Positions 9,259 to 19,001 of a stretch of 64,000 nt of DNA are shown piece by piece. The DNA comes from Halomonas halocynthiae DSM 14573 (GTDB lineage Bacteria; Pseudomonadota; Gammaproteobacteria; Pseudomonadales; Halomonadaceae), in NCBI RefSeq assembly GCF_000425725.1, contig NZ_KE384439.1:281309-345308 (forward strand), read 5' to 3'. A program made the translations under genes and the position numbers. Position 1 is the stretch's first letter, and the number at the start of each line of letters is the position of its first letter. Below the pieces are notes generated by a model. The model worked only from the letters and a program-made list of their open reading frames with translations. It searched no databases and was not told the DNA's origin.

Positions 9259-10779
9259 ATGTGCGGTATCGTGGGCCTGATGGCCAAGCAAGCGGTGAAT
9301 CAGTCGATCTATGACGCTCTGACCGTGTTACAGCACCGTGGGCAGGATGCCGCTGGAATGATGACCTGGCATGAAGGGCATTTTCTGCTGCGTAAGAGCA
9401 ACGGCTTGGTACGTGATGTGTTTCACACGCGGCACATGGCACGGCTCAAGGGAAATCTGGGAATTGGCCACGTGCGCTATCCCACCGCGGGCTCATCCAG
9501 TGAGGCGGAGTCGCAGCCTTTTTATGTCAACTCACCTTATGGCATCTGCTTGGCGCATAATGGAAATCTGACAAACTCAGACCGCCTTAAGCAAGAGCTG
9601 TACTCCTCGGATATGCGCCATATCAACACCAGCTCTGACTCAGAGGTGTTGCTTAATGTGTTTGCCCACGAGTTGGGCAAGCAGGGCCTGTGCCTAGAAC
9701 CTGGTGATATTTTTGATGCGGTACGCCGTGTTTATCGGCGCTGTAAAGGCGGTTATGTCGCCGTGGCCATCATTAATGGCGTTGGCATGGTGGCTTTCCG
9801 AGACCCTAACGGCATTCGCCCGGTGGTATTCGGTACTCGTGACCAGGGTGAGGGTCAAGAGGTCATGATTGCCTCTGAGTCTGTGGCATTAGATGTTGGT
9901 GGTTTTGAACTGCATCGTGACCTAGCGCCGGGTGAAGCGCTGTTTGTGGATATGGACGGCAATTTGCACACGCAGGTTTGTGCCGACGAGCCTAGGTTGG
10001 TTTCATGTATTTTCGAACATGTGTACCTGGCGCGCCCCGACTCGATTCTTGACGGTGCTTATGTGTACGGCACGCGCATGCAGATGGGACAAAAGCTGGC
10101 TGATCGAATTAAGAATGAATGGCCCGACCATGATATTGACGTGGTGATTCCGATTCCTGATACCTCGCGGACGTCGGCGCTAGAAATGGCCCAACATCTG
10201 GATGTGACGTATCGCGAAGGTTTTATCAAAAACCGCTACATTGGCCGTACGTTTATCATGCCTGGGCAAACCCAGCGTAAAAAATCGGTACGTCAAAAGC
10301 TTAATGCTATCGGCGCTGAGTTTAAGGGGAAAAATGTTCTGCTGGTGGATGACTCGGTAGTGCGTGGCACGACTTGCCGCCAAATTATCGAGATGGCTCG
10401 TGATGCAGGTGCCAACAAGGTTTACTTTGCCTCGGCGGCACCGCCTGTGCGCTATCCCAATGTCTATGGAATTGACATGCCGGTGGCCAGTGAATTGATT
10501 GCTCATGGTCGCACCGAGGCTGAAGTGGGTGATCTAATCGGTGCTGATCGTATGGTATATCAAGACCTTGAAGACCTTAAAGACGCCTGTCGTGAGGTCA
10601 ATCCTGCGTTGAGCGAGTTTGATTGTTCAGTATTTGACGGCCATTACATTACTGGGGACATTGATGAGGCTTACCTGGCCAGTCTCGAACAGCAGCGTAA
10701 TGATGCTGCCAAGCTGATGAATGTGGGCGATCACGCGTTGGTAGGCATGCACAATCAGGATGATGAGCTGAGCGATTAG
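9259..10779 (+). CDS. purF: amidophosphoribosyltransferase
   Basis: PurF makes phosphoribosylamine from PRPP and glutamine, the first committed step of purine synthesis. The N-terminal Ntn glutaminase nucleophile is Cys2 directly after Met (MCGIVGLM), so there is no propeptide. The type I phosphoribosyltransferase PRPP loop is [15 protein letters not shown]. The length of 506 residues is typical of the gammaproteobacterial short form. The C-terminal tail is Asp-rich. The ATG at 9259 has AGGTGAGATAACT upstream. Confidence 0.96.
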   Translation: MCGIVGLMAKQAVNQSIYDALTVLQHRGQDAAGMMTWHEGHFLLRKSNGLVRDVFHTRHMARLKGNLGIGHVRYPTAGSSSEAESQPFYVNSPYGICLAHNGNLTNSDRLKQELYSSDMRHINTSSDSEVLLNVFAHELGKQGLCLEPGDIFDAVRRVYRRCKGGYVAVAIINGVGMVAFRDPNGIRPVVFGTRDQGEGQEVMIASESVALDVGGFELHRDLAPGEALFVDMDGNLHTQVCADEPRLVSCIFEHVYLARPDSILDGAYVYGTRMQMGQKLADRIKNEWPDHDIDVVIPIPDTSRTSALEMAQHLDVTYREGFIKNRYIGRTFIMPGQTQRKKSVRQKLNAIGAEFKGKNVLLVDDSVVRGTTCRQIIEMARDAGANKVYFASAAPPVRYPNVYGIDMPVASELIAHGRTEAEVGDLIGADRMVYQDLEDLKDACREVNPALSEFDCSVFDGHYITGDIDEAYLASLEQQRNDAAKLMNVGDHALVGMHNQDDELSD

Positions 10780-10787
10780 GAGGCCTT

Positions 10788-11981
10788 ATGCGAAGTGATA
10801 AAGCTGACCCACAAGAATTTGGGCTATCCACGCTAGCGGTGCGCGCGGGGCAGCAGCGCACTAATGAGCAGGAGCATAGTGAGCCGATCTTCACCACTTC
10901 AAGCTTCGTTTACGCTAGCGCTGAAGAGGCGGCGCGTAAGTTCAGCGGTGATGAGCCGGGGAATGTTTATTCGCGCTTTACTAACCCAACAGTGCATACC
11001 TTCGAGCGCCGTCTGGCGGCGCTTGAGGGCGGTGAGCGCTGTGTTGCCACTAGCTCTGGTATGGCGGCGATTCTATCGGTGGCATTAGCCGTGCTGGAAG
11101 CCGGTGATGAAATTGTCGCCTCACGCTCGCTGTTTGGCTCGACCATTAGCCTGTTTGACAAATATTTGGGTAAGTTTGGCATTCGCACCCAGTATGTTGA
11201 GCTTTCCAGCCTTGCTGCCTGGGAAGCCGCAATAACACCGAAAACGCGGCTGCTGTTTGCCGAAACACCTTCGAACCCAGGCTCGGAAGTTGTCGATGTC
11301 AGCGGCCTTGCCGAGATAGCGCATCGTCATAATGCGCTATTGGCGATTGATAACTGCTTTCTCACTCCTGCGCTTCAACGGCCACTGTCGTTGGGTGCTG
11401 ATCTCGTGGTGCATTCCGCGACCAAGTATCTGGATGGTCAGGGACGTGGTATCGGGGGTGCGGTAGTGGGTAGTGACGCGTTGCTGGAAGACGTATTTGG
11501 TGTGGTGCGCACCTGCGGGCCCTGCTTAAGCCCCTTCAACGCTTGGATGTTTACCAAGGGACTGGAAACATTGGCGTTGCGGATGCGTGCTCATAGTGAC
11601 AACGCACTTCGGCTGGCAACGTGGCTAGAGGCACATCCAGCGGTTAAGCGTGTGCATTACAGCGGCTTGCCCTGTCACCCTCAGCATGAATTGGCGGCTC
11701 GCCAGCAGGCTGCATTTGGTGCTGTTGTGGGTGTTGAGGTGAAAGGGGGACGACAAGGCGCTTGGTCAGTGATTAATGCGACCCGAATGCTATCGATTAC
11801 CGGTAACCTTGGGGACACGAAAACCACCATCACTCATCCGGCGACGACAACCCACGGACGCCTCTCGGATGAGCAAAAAGCCATTGCTGGGATTACCGAA
11901 GGCTTGATCCGCCTTGCCGTTGGGCTGGAGGATTTCTGTGATATTCAGGCGGATCTGGCAGTAGGTCTTGATGCGCTTTAG
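10788..11981 (+). CDS. metZ: O-succinylhomoserine sulfhydrylase
   Basis: MetZ converts O-succinylhomoserine and sulfide directly to homocysteine, bypassing cystathionine. It belongs to the Cys/Met PLP-dependent family. The Schiff-base lysine is Lys213 in SATKYLDGQGR, and the PLP-phosphate region is SSGMAAILS. The GQGR...GG pattern and the location directly after purF are those of Pseudomonas MetZ, which separates it from MetB and MetY. The ATG is preceded by AGGAGG. Methionine transport genes occur much later in the window (35699-42389). Confidence 0.93.
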   Translation: MRSDKADPQEFGLSTLAVRAGQQRTNEQEHSEPIFTTSSFVYASAEEAARKFSGDEPGNVYSRFTNPTVHTFERRLAALEGGERCVATSSGMAAILSVALAVLEAGDEIVASRSLFGSTISLFDKYLGKFGIRTQYVELSSLAAWEAAITPKTRLLFAETPSNPGSEVVDVSGLAEIAHRHNALLAIDNCFLTPALQRPLSLGADLVVHSATKYLDGQGRGIGGAVVGSDALLEDVFGVVRTCGPCLSPFNAWMFTKGLETLALRMRAHSDNALRLATWLEAHPAVKRVHYSGLPCHPQHELAARQQAAFGAVVGVEVKGGRQGAWSVINATRMLSITGNLGDTKTTITHPATTTHGRLSDEQKAIAGITEGLIRLAVGLEDFCDIQADLAVGLDAL

Positions 11982-12016
11982 ATGTTTCCTTTCATGCTGA
12001 CTCAGCAGGAAATATT

Positions 12017-13381
12017 TTGAGTCGTTCCTACAGTACGCTTGCGTTGGCCAAAACGTTATGGCAGCAGACATGGCCAATGGCTATTGGTGCGTTGTCGCTG
12101 CTGGGTTTTCAGTTGGTCGACAGCGCCTTTATTGCACGGCTGGGCACTGCTGAGCTGGCAGCCCAGACGTTTACTTTTCCTGTGTCGTTTTTGGTGATTG
12201 GTATCCAGGTTGGCATGGGAATTGCCATTGCTGCTTTGGTGTCGCGGGCTCTGGGAAGTGGTGAGGAAGCGCGTTCGCGGCGGCTTGGTAGTGTGGTGCT
12301 GATCGCAGGTAGCCTTGTTATCGCCCTATTGGCTCTGGGGCTGTGGTTGGCTCAAGCGTATATATTTCCCGTGTTGGGTGCAGGGCCTGATAGCTTAGCT
12401 TTGATTCGTGCTTACTGGGCGCCGCAGTCATTGGCTGCTTGGGCAGGGGCACTGCTTTATTTTGGCTATAGCCTGTTTCGTGCACATGGAAATACCCGCT
12501 TGCCTGGTACCTTGATGGTCATGACTAGTGTGCTGAACCTGGTTCTGGACCCGTTGCTGATTTTTGGCTTGGGCGAATGGCCAGGGCTGGGGCTGCCGGG
12601 CGCTGCTTGGGCCACTGTGTTGGCATTCGGCATTGGCATTATTGTGTTGGGTCTTCAGTTAAGGCAAACCGACTGGTTGAGTGCCGCGGGGCTTTGGCAT
12701 GAAGTGAGACGTTCAGGTGCGGACTTTGTCGGTATTGCTGGGCCTGCAATGATCAGTCAGCTGATGCCGCCATTAGCCGCCATGCTGGCAGTGTCCGTTG
12801 TCGCCAGTTTGGGGGAAAGCCAGGTTGCCGCTTGGGGGTTGGCTAACCGCCTTGAGAGTTTGGTGCTGATGATGGTGCTGGCCATGACCATGTCGTTGCC
12901 GCCTTGGCTGGGCCGCTGTTATGGGGCTGGCGACTGGCTACAGGTTCGCCGGTTATTGCGGTTAGCGTTAAGTGTGGTGGTGGTTTGGCAGGCGTTGTTG
13001 GGTATCATTTTGGCGTTGGTGGCTCCTTGGTTTGCTGGTGTTTTGTCAGGAAATCCTGACGTGAGAGTAGAACTTGCGGTGTTGATGCGCTGGCTGCTGC
13101 CAAGTTATGCCGCTCTTGGTGTATGTATGCTAGTGGTGTCTGCGGGCAATGCGCTAGGTTGGCCGCTACGTGCCATGCTGATGTCATCGGCGCGGCTGTT
13201 TGTTTTCTATCTGCCGTGTTTGTGGGTGGGCGCTTACGTTGGCGGGCTTAACGGGCTTGCGGCGGGTGCTGCGCTGGGTAATGTGCTGGCGGGGTTGGGA
13301 GCCTGGTGGCTACTGCGCCGTGTGTTGGCTAGCTCTCGCCGACAGCCAGAACTGGTTGCTGATGATTCAGTGGTTACTTAA
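12017..13381 (+). CDS. MATE family efflux transporter
   Basis: This is a 454-residue inner-membrane protein with about 12 hydrophobic segments in two similar halves, the multidrug and toxic compound extrusion pattern. The N-terminal motif PMAIGALSLLGFQLVDSAFI and VSRALGSGE match the DinF/NorM-like superfamily; the halves repeat as WGLANRLES...ARLFVFYL. It probably exports drugs or metabolites using Na+ or H+; the substrate cannot be read. The start is TTG at 12017 with CAGGA six bases upstream. It closes the rightward cluster and is followed by a terminator. Confidence 0.88.
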   Translation: MSRSYSTLALAKTLWQQTWPMAIGALSLLGFQLVDSAFIARLGTAELAAQTFTFPVSFLVIGIQVGMGIAIAALVSRALGSGEEARSRRLGSVVLIAGSLVIALLALGLWLAQAYIFPVLGAGPDSLALIRAYWAPQSLAAWAGALLYFGYSLFRAHGNTRLPGTLMVMTSVLNLVLDPLLIFGLGEWPGLGLPGAAWATVLAFGIGIIVLGLQLRQTDWLSAAGLWHEVRRSGADFVGIAGPAMISQLMPPLAAMLAVSVVASLGESQVAAWGLANRLESLVLMMVLAMTMSLPPWLGRCYGAGDWLQVRRLLRLALSVVVVWQALLGIILALVAPWFAGVLSGNPDVRVELAVLMRWLLPSYAALGVCMLVVSAGNALGWPLRAMLMSSARLFVFYLPCLWVGAYVGGLNGLAAGAALGNVLAGLGAWWLLRRVLASSRRQPELVADDSVVT

Positions 13382-13404
13382 TACAACTTAGTGCCTGCAT
13401 GATG

Positions 13405-13442
13405 AAAAAAGCCTTGCCGAATTACCTGGCAAGGCTTTTTTA
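13405..13442. terminator. bidirectional rho-independent terminator
   Basis: A perfect 8-pair GC-rich stem (GCCTTGCC at 13411-13418 with GGCAAGGC at 13429-13436) is flanked by an A tract on the left and a T tract on the right. It can terminate the MATE gene on the plus strand and the convergent permease gene on the minus strand. Confidence 0.9.
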
Positions 13443-13488
13443 GCGCGTCTCTCTGCGTATTAAGCGCCTTCCTGCTAAGCGTTTGTCG

Positions 13489-14973
13489 TCAGTTTTTCTG
13501 GCGCTGTTCCTGCCACGCAAAGAAGACAAACAGAACGGCCATACACAGATAACCAACGCTGAAGTCCTGAGCGGCGTTAAGGCCTAAGCTAGGTGCGTGC
13601 ATCAGGCCGACAAAAGAAAAAGCGGCGGCGATAACGGCGAATATTGCGGCTTTGCGGAACGCACGGTCAATGACGGAGACGCTGATAGCCCCCAGAAAAA
13701 TCGCCATGAACATGGCGCCTTGGCCCATGGCGACAATGCCGCCGGAAATATCAGCTACTACGTCACCGGCACCACGGTTGAAGCGTGTCATTAGGTAGTT
13801 GGCGAAGTAAGGCAGCATAGCTAGCGCGACGGCGGGATAGTAGCGCTGCTCGTTAGTCTGGAAAGCCGTGGCAATCATCGAGATACCAACGAATACCAGA
13901 ATAGGGGCGACCACGGCGACTGGAATGATCGCTGCTAGCATGGCGATCAGTCCGAACATGGTCGCCAGTCCATATACCGCACCATTGAGAATGCTGTAGC
14001 CGCGCCCTGCACCCATCCATTTGGCGCCGACAGTGGCAATATATACCGTGGTGGGAAAAGCCCCGCCAAACAGCGCACCCAGCATGGTACCCACGCCGTC
14101 TACCGCCTGACACTCACGCACATCATAGGCGTCGCCAGCAGCAGCCATGGCCTCGACGTTATTCATTGTTTCGATCGCGTTATACAGCGTGATCGGTAGC
14201 ACAACGGTCAGAATGGCCAGCATGCTGGTAAATAGCAGGCCCAGCCCATCAAACCAAGCCAGGTTAGGTAATAGTGGATAAAAGCCTAGGTGGTTGAAGG
14301 CATCGCTGAAGCGAGCGCTATCGGCATCGCCAATCAGGTAAGCCAGAGCCGTACCTATGATGATGGCAAACAGTGACGTTGGTAGTCGGAAGGGCATGCT
14401 AACCCGCGCTAATAGGCCAACCAGAATGATGGCGAGTACTAGCAGCCCAATGATCGGCATTTCTAAGCTTTTGAACAGCATTTCGCCAGCAATGAAGGTC
14501 AATGCGACACCAGCAACCGCCCCTAACATGGCAGCGCGAGGCAGGTGCTGTTGCGCCCAACGGCCAACGAGACTGATTAATACTTCGATAGCACCACTGA
14601 TAAAGCAGGCCGCGACAGCAATCTGCCAAGCCAGTTGAGCATCATCAGTCAGTTGCTTGGCTGGCAGGAGCACGCCGAACAGAAACACGAACATGACCGG
14701 CGTGGAAATGCCGTAAGACAACGCGGTGACATCGCTACGCTGCTCGCGTCGCGCTAAGCGCGAGGCACTCCAGGCGTAGTAGAAATTGCCTGCCATCACG
14801 GCGACAGCAGCACCTGGTAGCACCTGGCCATAGACAATGCTGGCTGGAAACCCCATGCCGAGCATGGTTAGGGCGATGATGACGAAGTTGGCAATGTTGT
14901 TTTGAAATAGCGCAAAGAAGGCGTCAATGTCTTCTTTACGAAACCAGGGATAGTGAGGGGCGGGAGTGGCCAT
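13489..14973 (-). CDS. NCS2/SLC23-like permease, substrate unknown
   Basis: This is an inner-membrane protein of about 494 residues with 12 or more hydrophobic segments, resembling the xanthine/uracil/vitamin C (NCS2, SLC23) family and its AzgA-like branch. Visible signatures are LSYGISTPVMFVFLF in the N-terminal half and a PTTVYIATVGAKWMGAGRGY stretch in the re-entrant region. The ATG at 14973 (MATPAPHYPWF) is preferred over a more distal in-frame start because the extra 21 residues are not family-like. The likely cargo is a nucleobase or related heterocycle, but it differs from the clearer purine permease at 43594. It is transcribed alone. Confidence 0.75.
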   Translation of the reverse strand: MATPAPHYPWFRKEDIDAFFALFQNNIANFVIIALTMLGMGFPASIVYGQVLPGAAVAVMAGNFYYAWSASRLARREQRSDVTALSYGISTPVMFVFLFGVLLPAKQLTDDAQLAWQIAVAACFISGAIEVLISLVGRWAQQHLPRAAMLGAVAGVALTFIAGEMLFKSLEMPIIGLLVLAIILVGLLARVSMPFRLPTSLFAIIIGTALAYLIGDADSARFSDAFNHLGFYPLLPNLAWFDGLGLLFTSMLAILTVVLPITLYNAIETMNNVEAMAAAGDAYDVRECQAVDGVGTMLGALFGGAFPTTVYIATVGAKWMGAGRGYSILNGAVYGLATMFGLIAMLAAIIPVAVVAPILVFVGISMIATAFQTNEQRYYPAVALAMLPYFANYLMTRFNRGAGDVVADISGGIVAMGQGAMFMAIFLGAISVSVIDRAFRKAAIFAVIAAAFSFVGLMHAPSLGLNAAQDFSVGYLCMAVLFVFFAWQEQRQKN

Positions 14974-15036
14974 GCAGAAGCGTCTCTTGGGCAATCTGTC
15001 GAATGTTGTTGAAATAAAATAATGCCAATAAAACAA

Positions 15037-15068
15037 TAGCGCCCGAAGGGTACTTTCCTCGGGCGCTA
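15037..15068 (-). terminator. rho-independent terminator of the aminotransferase gene
   Basis: A perfect 10-pair stem, TAGCGCCCGA at 15037-15046 with TCGGGCGCTA at 15059-15068, has a 12-base loop. On the minus strand it is followed by TTGTTTTATT. It lies 20 bases past the aminotransferase stop and upstream of the permease. Confidence 0.85.
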
Positions 15069-15087
15069 CGAATGTTTCAGCAAAAAA

Positions 15088-16275
15088 TCAGCACACGGCG
15101 GCTACGGCTTTAGCCAAGTAGGGCAGGTTCTCAGTAGAGAAGCCAGCGACATTAGCACGTCCTGAGCGCACCATGTAGATCCCGAACTCATCGCGCAGGC
15201 GGTCTACTTGTTCGGGGCTCAATCCGGTATAGGAGAACATGCCCTGTTGCTCGGCAATATGAGCAAAGCGGGTGTCCAGGCCATACGGCTTCAGTGCTTC
15301 CACAAAACCACGGCGTAAGGTGTTGATACGGTCGCGCATCTCGGTTAACTCTTCGCGCCACACAGCCTCCAGCTCTGGTGTGTGCAGTATCTGTGACACA
15401 ATAGCGCTGCCGTGAGCGGGAGGGTTAGAATAGTTTTCACGTGCCACGATGGCTATCTGTGAACGCACGTTTTCCATCTCTTCTGTGTTTTTGGCGACCG
15501 TGATCAAACAGCCGGTGCGCTCACAGTAAATGCCGAAATTCTTGGAGCAAGAACTGGTGATCATTACTTCATCAAGGTTCTCTGCCAGTAAGCGCACCGC
15601 GTAGGCATCTTCGTCCAGTCCCTGGCCAAAGCCTTGGTAGGCAAAGTCGATCAGCGGTAGCAGGGCGCGTTCGCGCAGTACCTCAAGTACCTGTTGCCAC
15701 TGCTCATGAGATAAGTCGAACCCCGTAGGGTTATGGCAGCAGGCGTGTAATACGACCACATCGCCTTCGGGAATATGGTTCAGTGCGCTCAGCATGCCGT
15801 CGAAGTCGAGGCGGTTATTTGCATCGACGTAAGGATACGTGTGCAGTGTAATGCCAGCAGCCGTAAAGATACCGTGATGATTCGGCCAGGTAGGATCACT
15901 GACCCAGATGCCTTTGCCTGGTAGCTGAGAGGCAATAAAGTCTGCTGCTAGGCGTAGCGCACCGGTCCCGCCGGGAGACTGAGTCGCACTGGCACGTTTC
16001 GCATCAAGCACGGCTGATGTTTCGCCAAGCACCATTGACAGTACCGCTTCGCCGTATTGAGGCGCGCCATGAGAGCCGATATAGGTTTTGGTGGTTTCGT
16101 TTTTGAGAAGATAATCTTCAGCCTGCTTTACCGCACGCATGACCGGCGTATCGCCGTGTGCATCGCGGTAAACGCCAACGCCAAGATCAACTTTGTTGGG
16201 ATTGGTATCTTTTTTGAAGGCCTCAATGAGCCCGAGGATGGCATCCCCAGGAACCCGCTCAATCTGTTCGAACAT
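15088..16275 (-). CDS. tyrB: aromatic amino acid / aspartate aminotransferase (class I)
   Basis: This is a 395-residue PLP enzyme of the aspartate aminotransferase family. The PLP lysine is Lys245 in SSCSKNFGIYCERTG, and the pyridine-N aspartate is Asp210 in PLIDFAYQGFG. The conserved NPTG is at residues 182-185, and the substrate-carboxylate arginine lies in SGRANVAGF. The subgroup (AspC/TyrB, Ia-gamma) transaminates aspartate, tyrosine and phenylalanine with 2-oxoglutarate. Sequence alone does not separate AspC from TyrB (PhhC in Pseudomonas), so the symbol is a best guess. It is monocistronic, with its own terminator. Confidence 0.85.
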   Translation of the reverse strand: MFEQIERVPGDAILGLIEAFKKDTNPNKVDLGVGVYRDAHGDTPVMRAVKQAEDYLLKNETTKTYIGSHGAPQYGEAVLSMVLGETSAVLDAKRASATQSPGGTGALRLAADFIASQLPGKGIWVSDPTWPNHHGIFTAAGITLHTYPYVDANNRLDFDGMLSALNHIPEGDVVVLHACCHNPTGFDLSHEQWQQVLEVLRERALLPLIDFAYQGFGQGLDEDAYAVRLLAENLDEVMITSSCSKNFGIYCERTGCLITVAKNTEEMENVRSQIAIVARENYSNPPAHGSAIVSQILHTPELEAVWREELTEMRDRINTLRRGFVEALKPYGLDTRFAHIAEQQGMFSYTGLSPEQVDRLRDEFGIYMVRSGRANVAGFSTENLPYLAKAVAAVC

Positions 16276-16516
16276 GTCAGGTGGCTACCTCGTTGTTACT
16301 GGCGCAAAAGTGGTTTTGTGCAAGCCCCTTGATGATGGGAGTCACGGCTTTCATGATGCCACCGTGGTGCTCAATCCGCTACTCTACAAATGGGGGTAAC
16401 TGAGCCGGCTAACTATTTTTTGTGTAATTGCTGGGTGTTATCAGTTCGAAGTCGGTACGATTAAAATGGTTATCGATAAACACGTTTGGCAAACATAAGG
16501 TTGAGGAGAAAGTATC

Positions 16517-17245
16517 ATGCAACAGACCGGCCGTACTTGGGTTGTCAGCGCCAGTATCCTTGGCTTGTGCTTGCTGCTGGGATTAGCCGCGCTGGGTTAC
16601 CAGCTAGGCAGCTCAGCGATTGAATACAAGCAGATGGACCGAGTCGTTACCGTAAAGGGGTTATCGGAGCGAGAGTATCCGGCTGATGTCGTGATCTGGC
16701 CTATCCAGTTTACTGAGGCAAGTAACAATCTTGAGGCGCTGTATGCCAGCCTGGAGCGGAGTACAGGGATGATACGTGACTTTCTGGAATCGCGTGGTAT
16801 AGCCAGTGAGGATATTGGCAGTAGTGCACCGGCAATTAATGACCGCTCTGCTCAGACCTATTCCAGTGGCGATGAAGGGCAGTTCCGCTACACAGCGTCT
16901 CAAACAGTCACCGTATATTCTGATGAAGTAGATAACGTACGTGAGCTGATGCAGTCGCTATCAGCACTGGGTAAGCAGGGTATTGTTTTCACCGGCGGTG
17001 GTTATGATGCTCAGGTGGAATACCTGTTCACACGCCTCAATGATGTCAAGCCTGACATGATTGAAGAAGCGACGCGCAAGGCGCGTGAAGTGGCCGAAAA
17101 ATTTGCTGAGGACTCAGATAGTCGACTGGGTAAAATCCGCAACGCGTCTCAGGGGCAGTTCAGTATCTCTCCACGTGACACCAATAACCCGCAAATCAAG
17201 CAGGTGAGGGTGGTGTCTACGGTGGAATATTATCTTGCCGACTAA
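16517..17245 (+). CDS. SIMPL domain (DUF541) protein
   Basis: This is a 242-residue protein with an uncleaved-looking N-terminal hydrophobic segment (residues 9-30) and then a SIMPL domain. The domain begins at VTVKGLSEREYPADVVIWPI and is of the type related to oxidative-stress protein BP26/OMP28. It is probably periplasmic or inner-membrane anchored. The family's biochemical role is not established; some members form channel-like multimers or protect against oxidative stress. The GAGGAGAAA ribosome site is strong. The 241 bases before it, after the divergent aminotransferase gene, hold only presumed promoters. Confidence 0.75.
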   Translation: MQQTGRTWVVSASILGLCLLLGLAALGYQLGSSAIEYKQMDRVVTVKGLSEREYPADVVIWPIQFTEASNNLEALYASLERSTGMIRDFLESRGIASEDIGSSAPAINDRSAQTYSSGDEGQFRYTASQTVTVYSDEVDNVRELMQSLSALGKQGIVFTGGGYDAQVEYLFTRLNDVKPDMIEEATRKAREVAEKFAEDSDSRLGKIRNASQGQFSISPRDTNNPQIKQVRVVSTVEYYLAD

Positions 17246-17331
17246 TTCGTTTATCGATTGAGACGTTGTGCGGGCTGTGTCAGGCTCTGCACATTTTTAT
17301 ATCACCTGAAAACCGTTTAAGGAGTCGCACC

Positions 17332-17931
17332 ATGCGCGTCGTTCACGTCAATGACTATCACCAGAGAGAGGCGTGTCTGGCGCGTTTATGTGCTGAAGCG
17401 TTTGGTACACAGGCAGGGCTGACACCGTTACTGCGTTTTGCGGGAGTCACCGGCGTGCTATTCGATCAGCAGGCTGCCCGTGTGCTGGCACTGGTTGATA
17501 AGAACGCGCGGCCCGTAGCGCTGGCGCTGTTGGTGCTGGATCAGGCGGGAGAGGGTATGACGCCAGTGCTGACAGCTGACCTGGACGACACCACTATCCA
17601 ACAGCCCAGCTTGATGCTTATTCGTGAGCTGTCAGGACATGCACCGCTGCGTGTTGAAGTAACTGCCAATAACGCGGCAGACAGCCATGGCAAAGGTGGT
17701 TTAGAAAAGGACTATCACCGTGTCGGCATTACGCGCTGGTTTACTGGTGCTCAAGGGCAGCGGCTTGGACTTAGCCGTCAGCATCCTGCCGCTAGTGGTA
17801 ATCAAATACAGCCGCCGCTGAGCGTTGATGATGAAGCTATTGCGCTGGGCTTCAAGCAAGATCGTGCGTTATTTGATACGTACAAGCAGCGTTTTATTGA
17901 CGCCCTTGCGGCGTTTCCCGAGACGCTTTAA
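17332..17931 (+). CDS. conserved hypothetical protein, 199 residues
   Basis: I do not recognise this protein. The ATG at 17332 has GGAGTCGCACC upstream and is preferred over an upstream in-frame GTG at 17266. The product is soluble, without signal peptide or membrane segment. An N-terminal half (AEAFGTQAGLTPLLRF) with alternating hydrophobic strands (ARVLALVDKNARPVALALLVLD) is followed by a C-terminal GLEKDYHRVGITRWFTGAQ region. The strand pattern and the way residue conservation looks could fit an acetyltransferase-like (GNAT) fold, but no acetyl-CoA P-loop (Q/RxxGxG/A) is obvious. It sits between a SIMPL gene and qor, possibly monocistronic. Confidence 0.6.
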   Translation: MRVVHVNDYHQREACLARLCAEAFGTQAGLTPLLRFAGVTGVLFDQQAARVLALVDKNARPVALALLVLDQAGEGMTPVLTADLDDTTIQQPSLMLIRELSGHAPLRVEVTANNAADSHGKGGLEKDYHRVGITRWFTGAQGQRLGLSRQHPAASGNQIQPPLSVDDEAIALGFKQDRALFDTYKQRFIDALAAFPETL

Positions 17932-18009
17932 GGCCCCGGTTTCTTGACCTGGCCTGTCTGTAACGGTTGACTACCTGATATCTAACTCGTTCATTTGAGG
18001 TGGTTTATT

Positions 18010-18987
18010 ATGCCAAAACGTATTCAAGTTACTCGTACCGGTGGTCCAGACGTTCTTGGGCTGGTGGATGCTGCGCCAGTGGCACCAGCACGCGGTGAAG
18101 TGCGCGTTAAAAATCAGGCGATCGGCCTGAATTTTATTGATATCTATATGCGCAGTGGCTTGTATCAATTGCCCTCCTTGCCTTCAGGGCTTGGCAGTGA
18201 AGGGGCCGGTTTCGTAGATGCGGTGGGTGATGGCGTGACTCATCTGGCAGTGGGTGACCGGGTTGCTTATGCCCAAGGCCCCCAAGGGGCTTATGCGCAC
18301 TATCATACGTTGCCCGCTGACAACGTGGTGGTGTTGCCCGATACCGTGAGCTTTGACACCGCCGCTGCCTGCATGCTTAAGGGGCTAACCACGCAATACC
18401 TACTGCGCCAGACCTACCCGCTTCAGGGCGGAGAGACCATTCTGTGGCATGCCGCTGCTGGTGGTGTTGGCTCGATAGCGTGTCAATGGGCGAAAGCGCT
18501 GGGTGTGCGGTTGATTGGTACCGTCAGCTCGCCGGAAAAGGCCGAGCTAGCGCTTGGCAACGGCGCCTCAGACATTATCGATTACAGCCAGGAAAACGTA
18601 GTTGAGCGAGTGCGCGAGCTGACCAATGGAGAAATGTGTGATGTGGTCTATGACTCGGTGGGTAAGGATACTTGGGAAACCTCTCTGGATTGCTTAAAAC
18701 CGCGTAGTTTGATGGTGAGTTTTGGCAATGCCTCTGGCGCGGTGGAAGGCGTAAATTTGGGTATTCTTAACCAGAAAGGCTCGCTGTTTGTCACGCGGCC
18801 CAGTCTCAATGGTTATGCCGATACACGTGAACGCCTGGAAAGTATGGCGAACGAGTTGTTCGCCATGCTCAGCAGCGGCAAAGTAAGCATTGATATTGCT
18901 CAACGCTATCCGCTAGCAGAGGCAGGCGAGGCCCAGCGCGCCTTAGCCGAGCGGCGCACCACGGGTTCAACTATTCTCTTGCCCTGA
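18010..18987 (+). CDS. qor: NADPH:quinone oxidoreductase (zeta-crystallin type)
   Basis: This is a 325-residue member of the medium-chain dehydrogenase family without zinc. It reduces quinones using NADPH. N-terminal NFIDIYMRSGLY, the catalytic-region AAACMLKGLTTQYLL and the nucleotide loop HAAAGGVGSIACQWAKALG are hallmark QOR segments. ATG 18010 follows TGAGGTGG by six bases, and I rejected the TTG at 17995 inside that ribosome site. It is followed after 14 bases by the phospholipase D-like gene. Confidence 0.9.
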   Translation: MPKRIQVTRTGGPDVLGLVDAAPVAPARGEVRVKNQAIGLNFIDIYMRSGLYQLPSLPSGLGSEGAGFVDAVGDGVTHLAVGDRVAYAQGPQGAYAHYHTLPADNVVVLPDTVSFDTAAACMLKGLTTQYLLRQTYPLQGGETILWHAAAGGVGSIACQWAKALGVRLIGTVSSPEKAELALGNGASDIIDYSQENVVERVRELTNGEMCDVVYDSVGKDTWETSLDCLKPRSLMVSFGNASGAVEGVNLGILNQKGSLFVTRPSLNGYADTRERLESMANELFAMLSSGKVSIDIAQRYPLAEAGEAQRALAERRTTGSTILLP

Positions 18988-19001
18988 TCAGGAAATATGC
19001 C

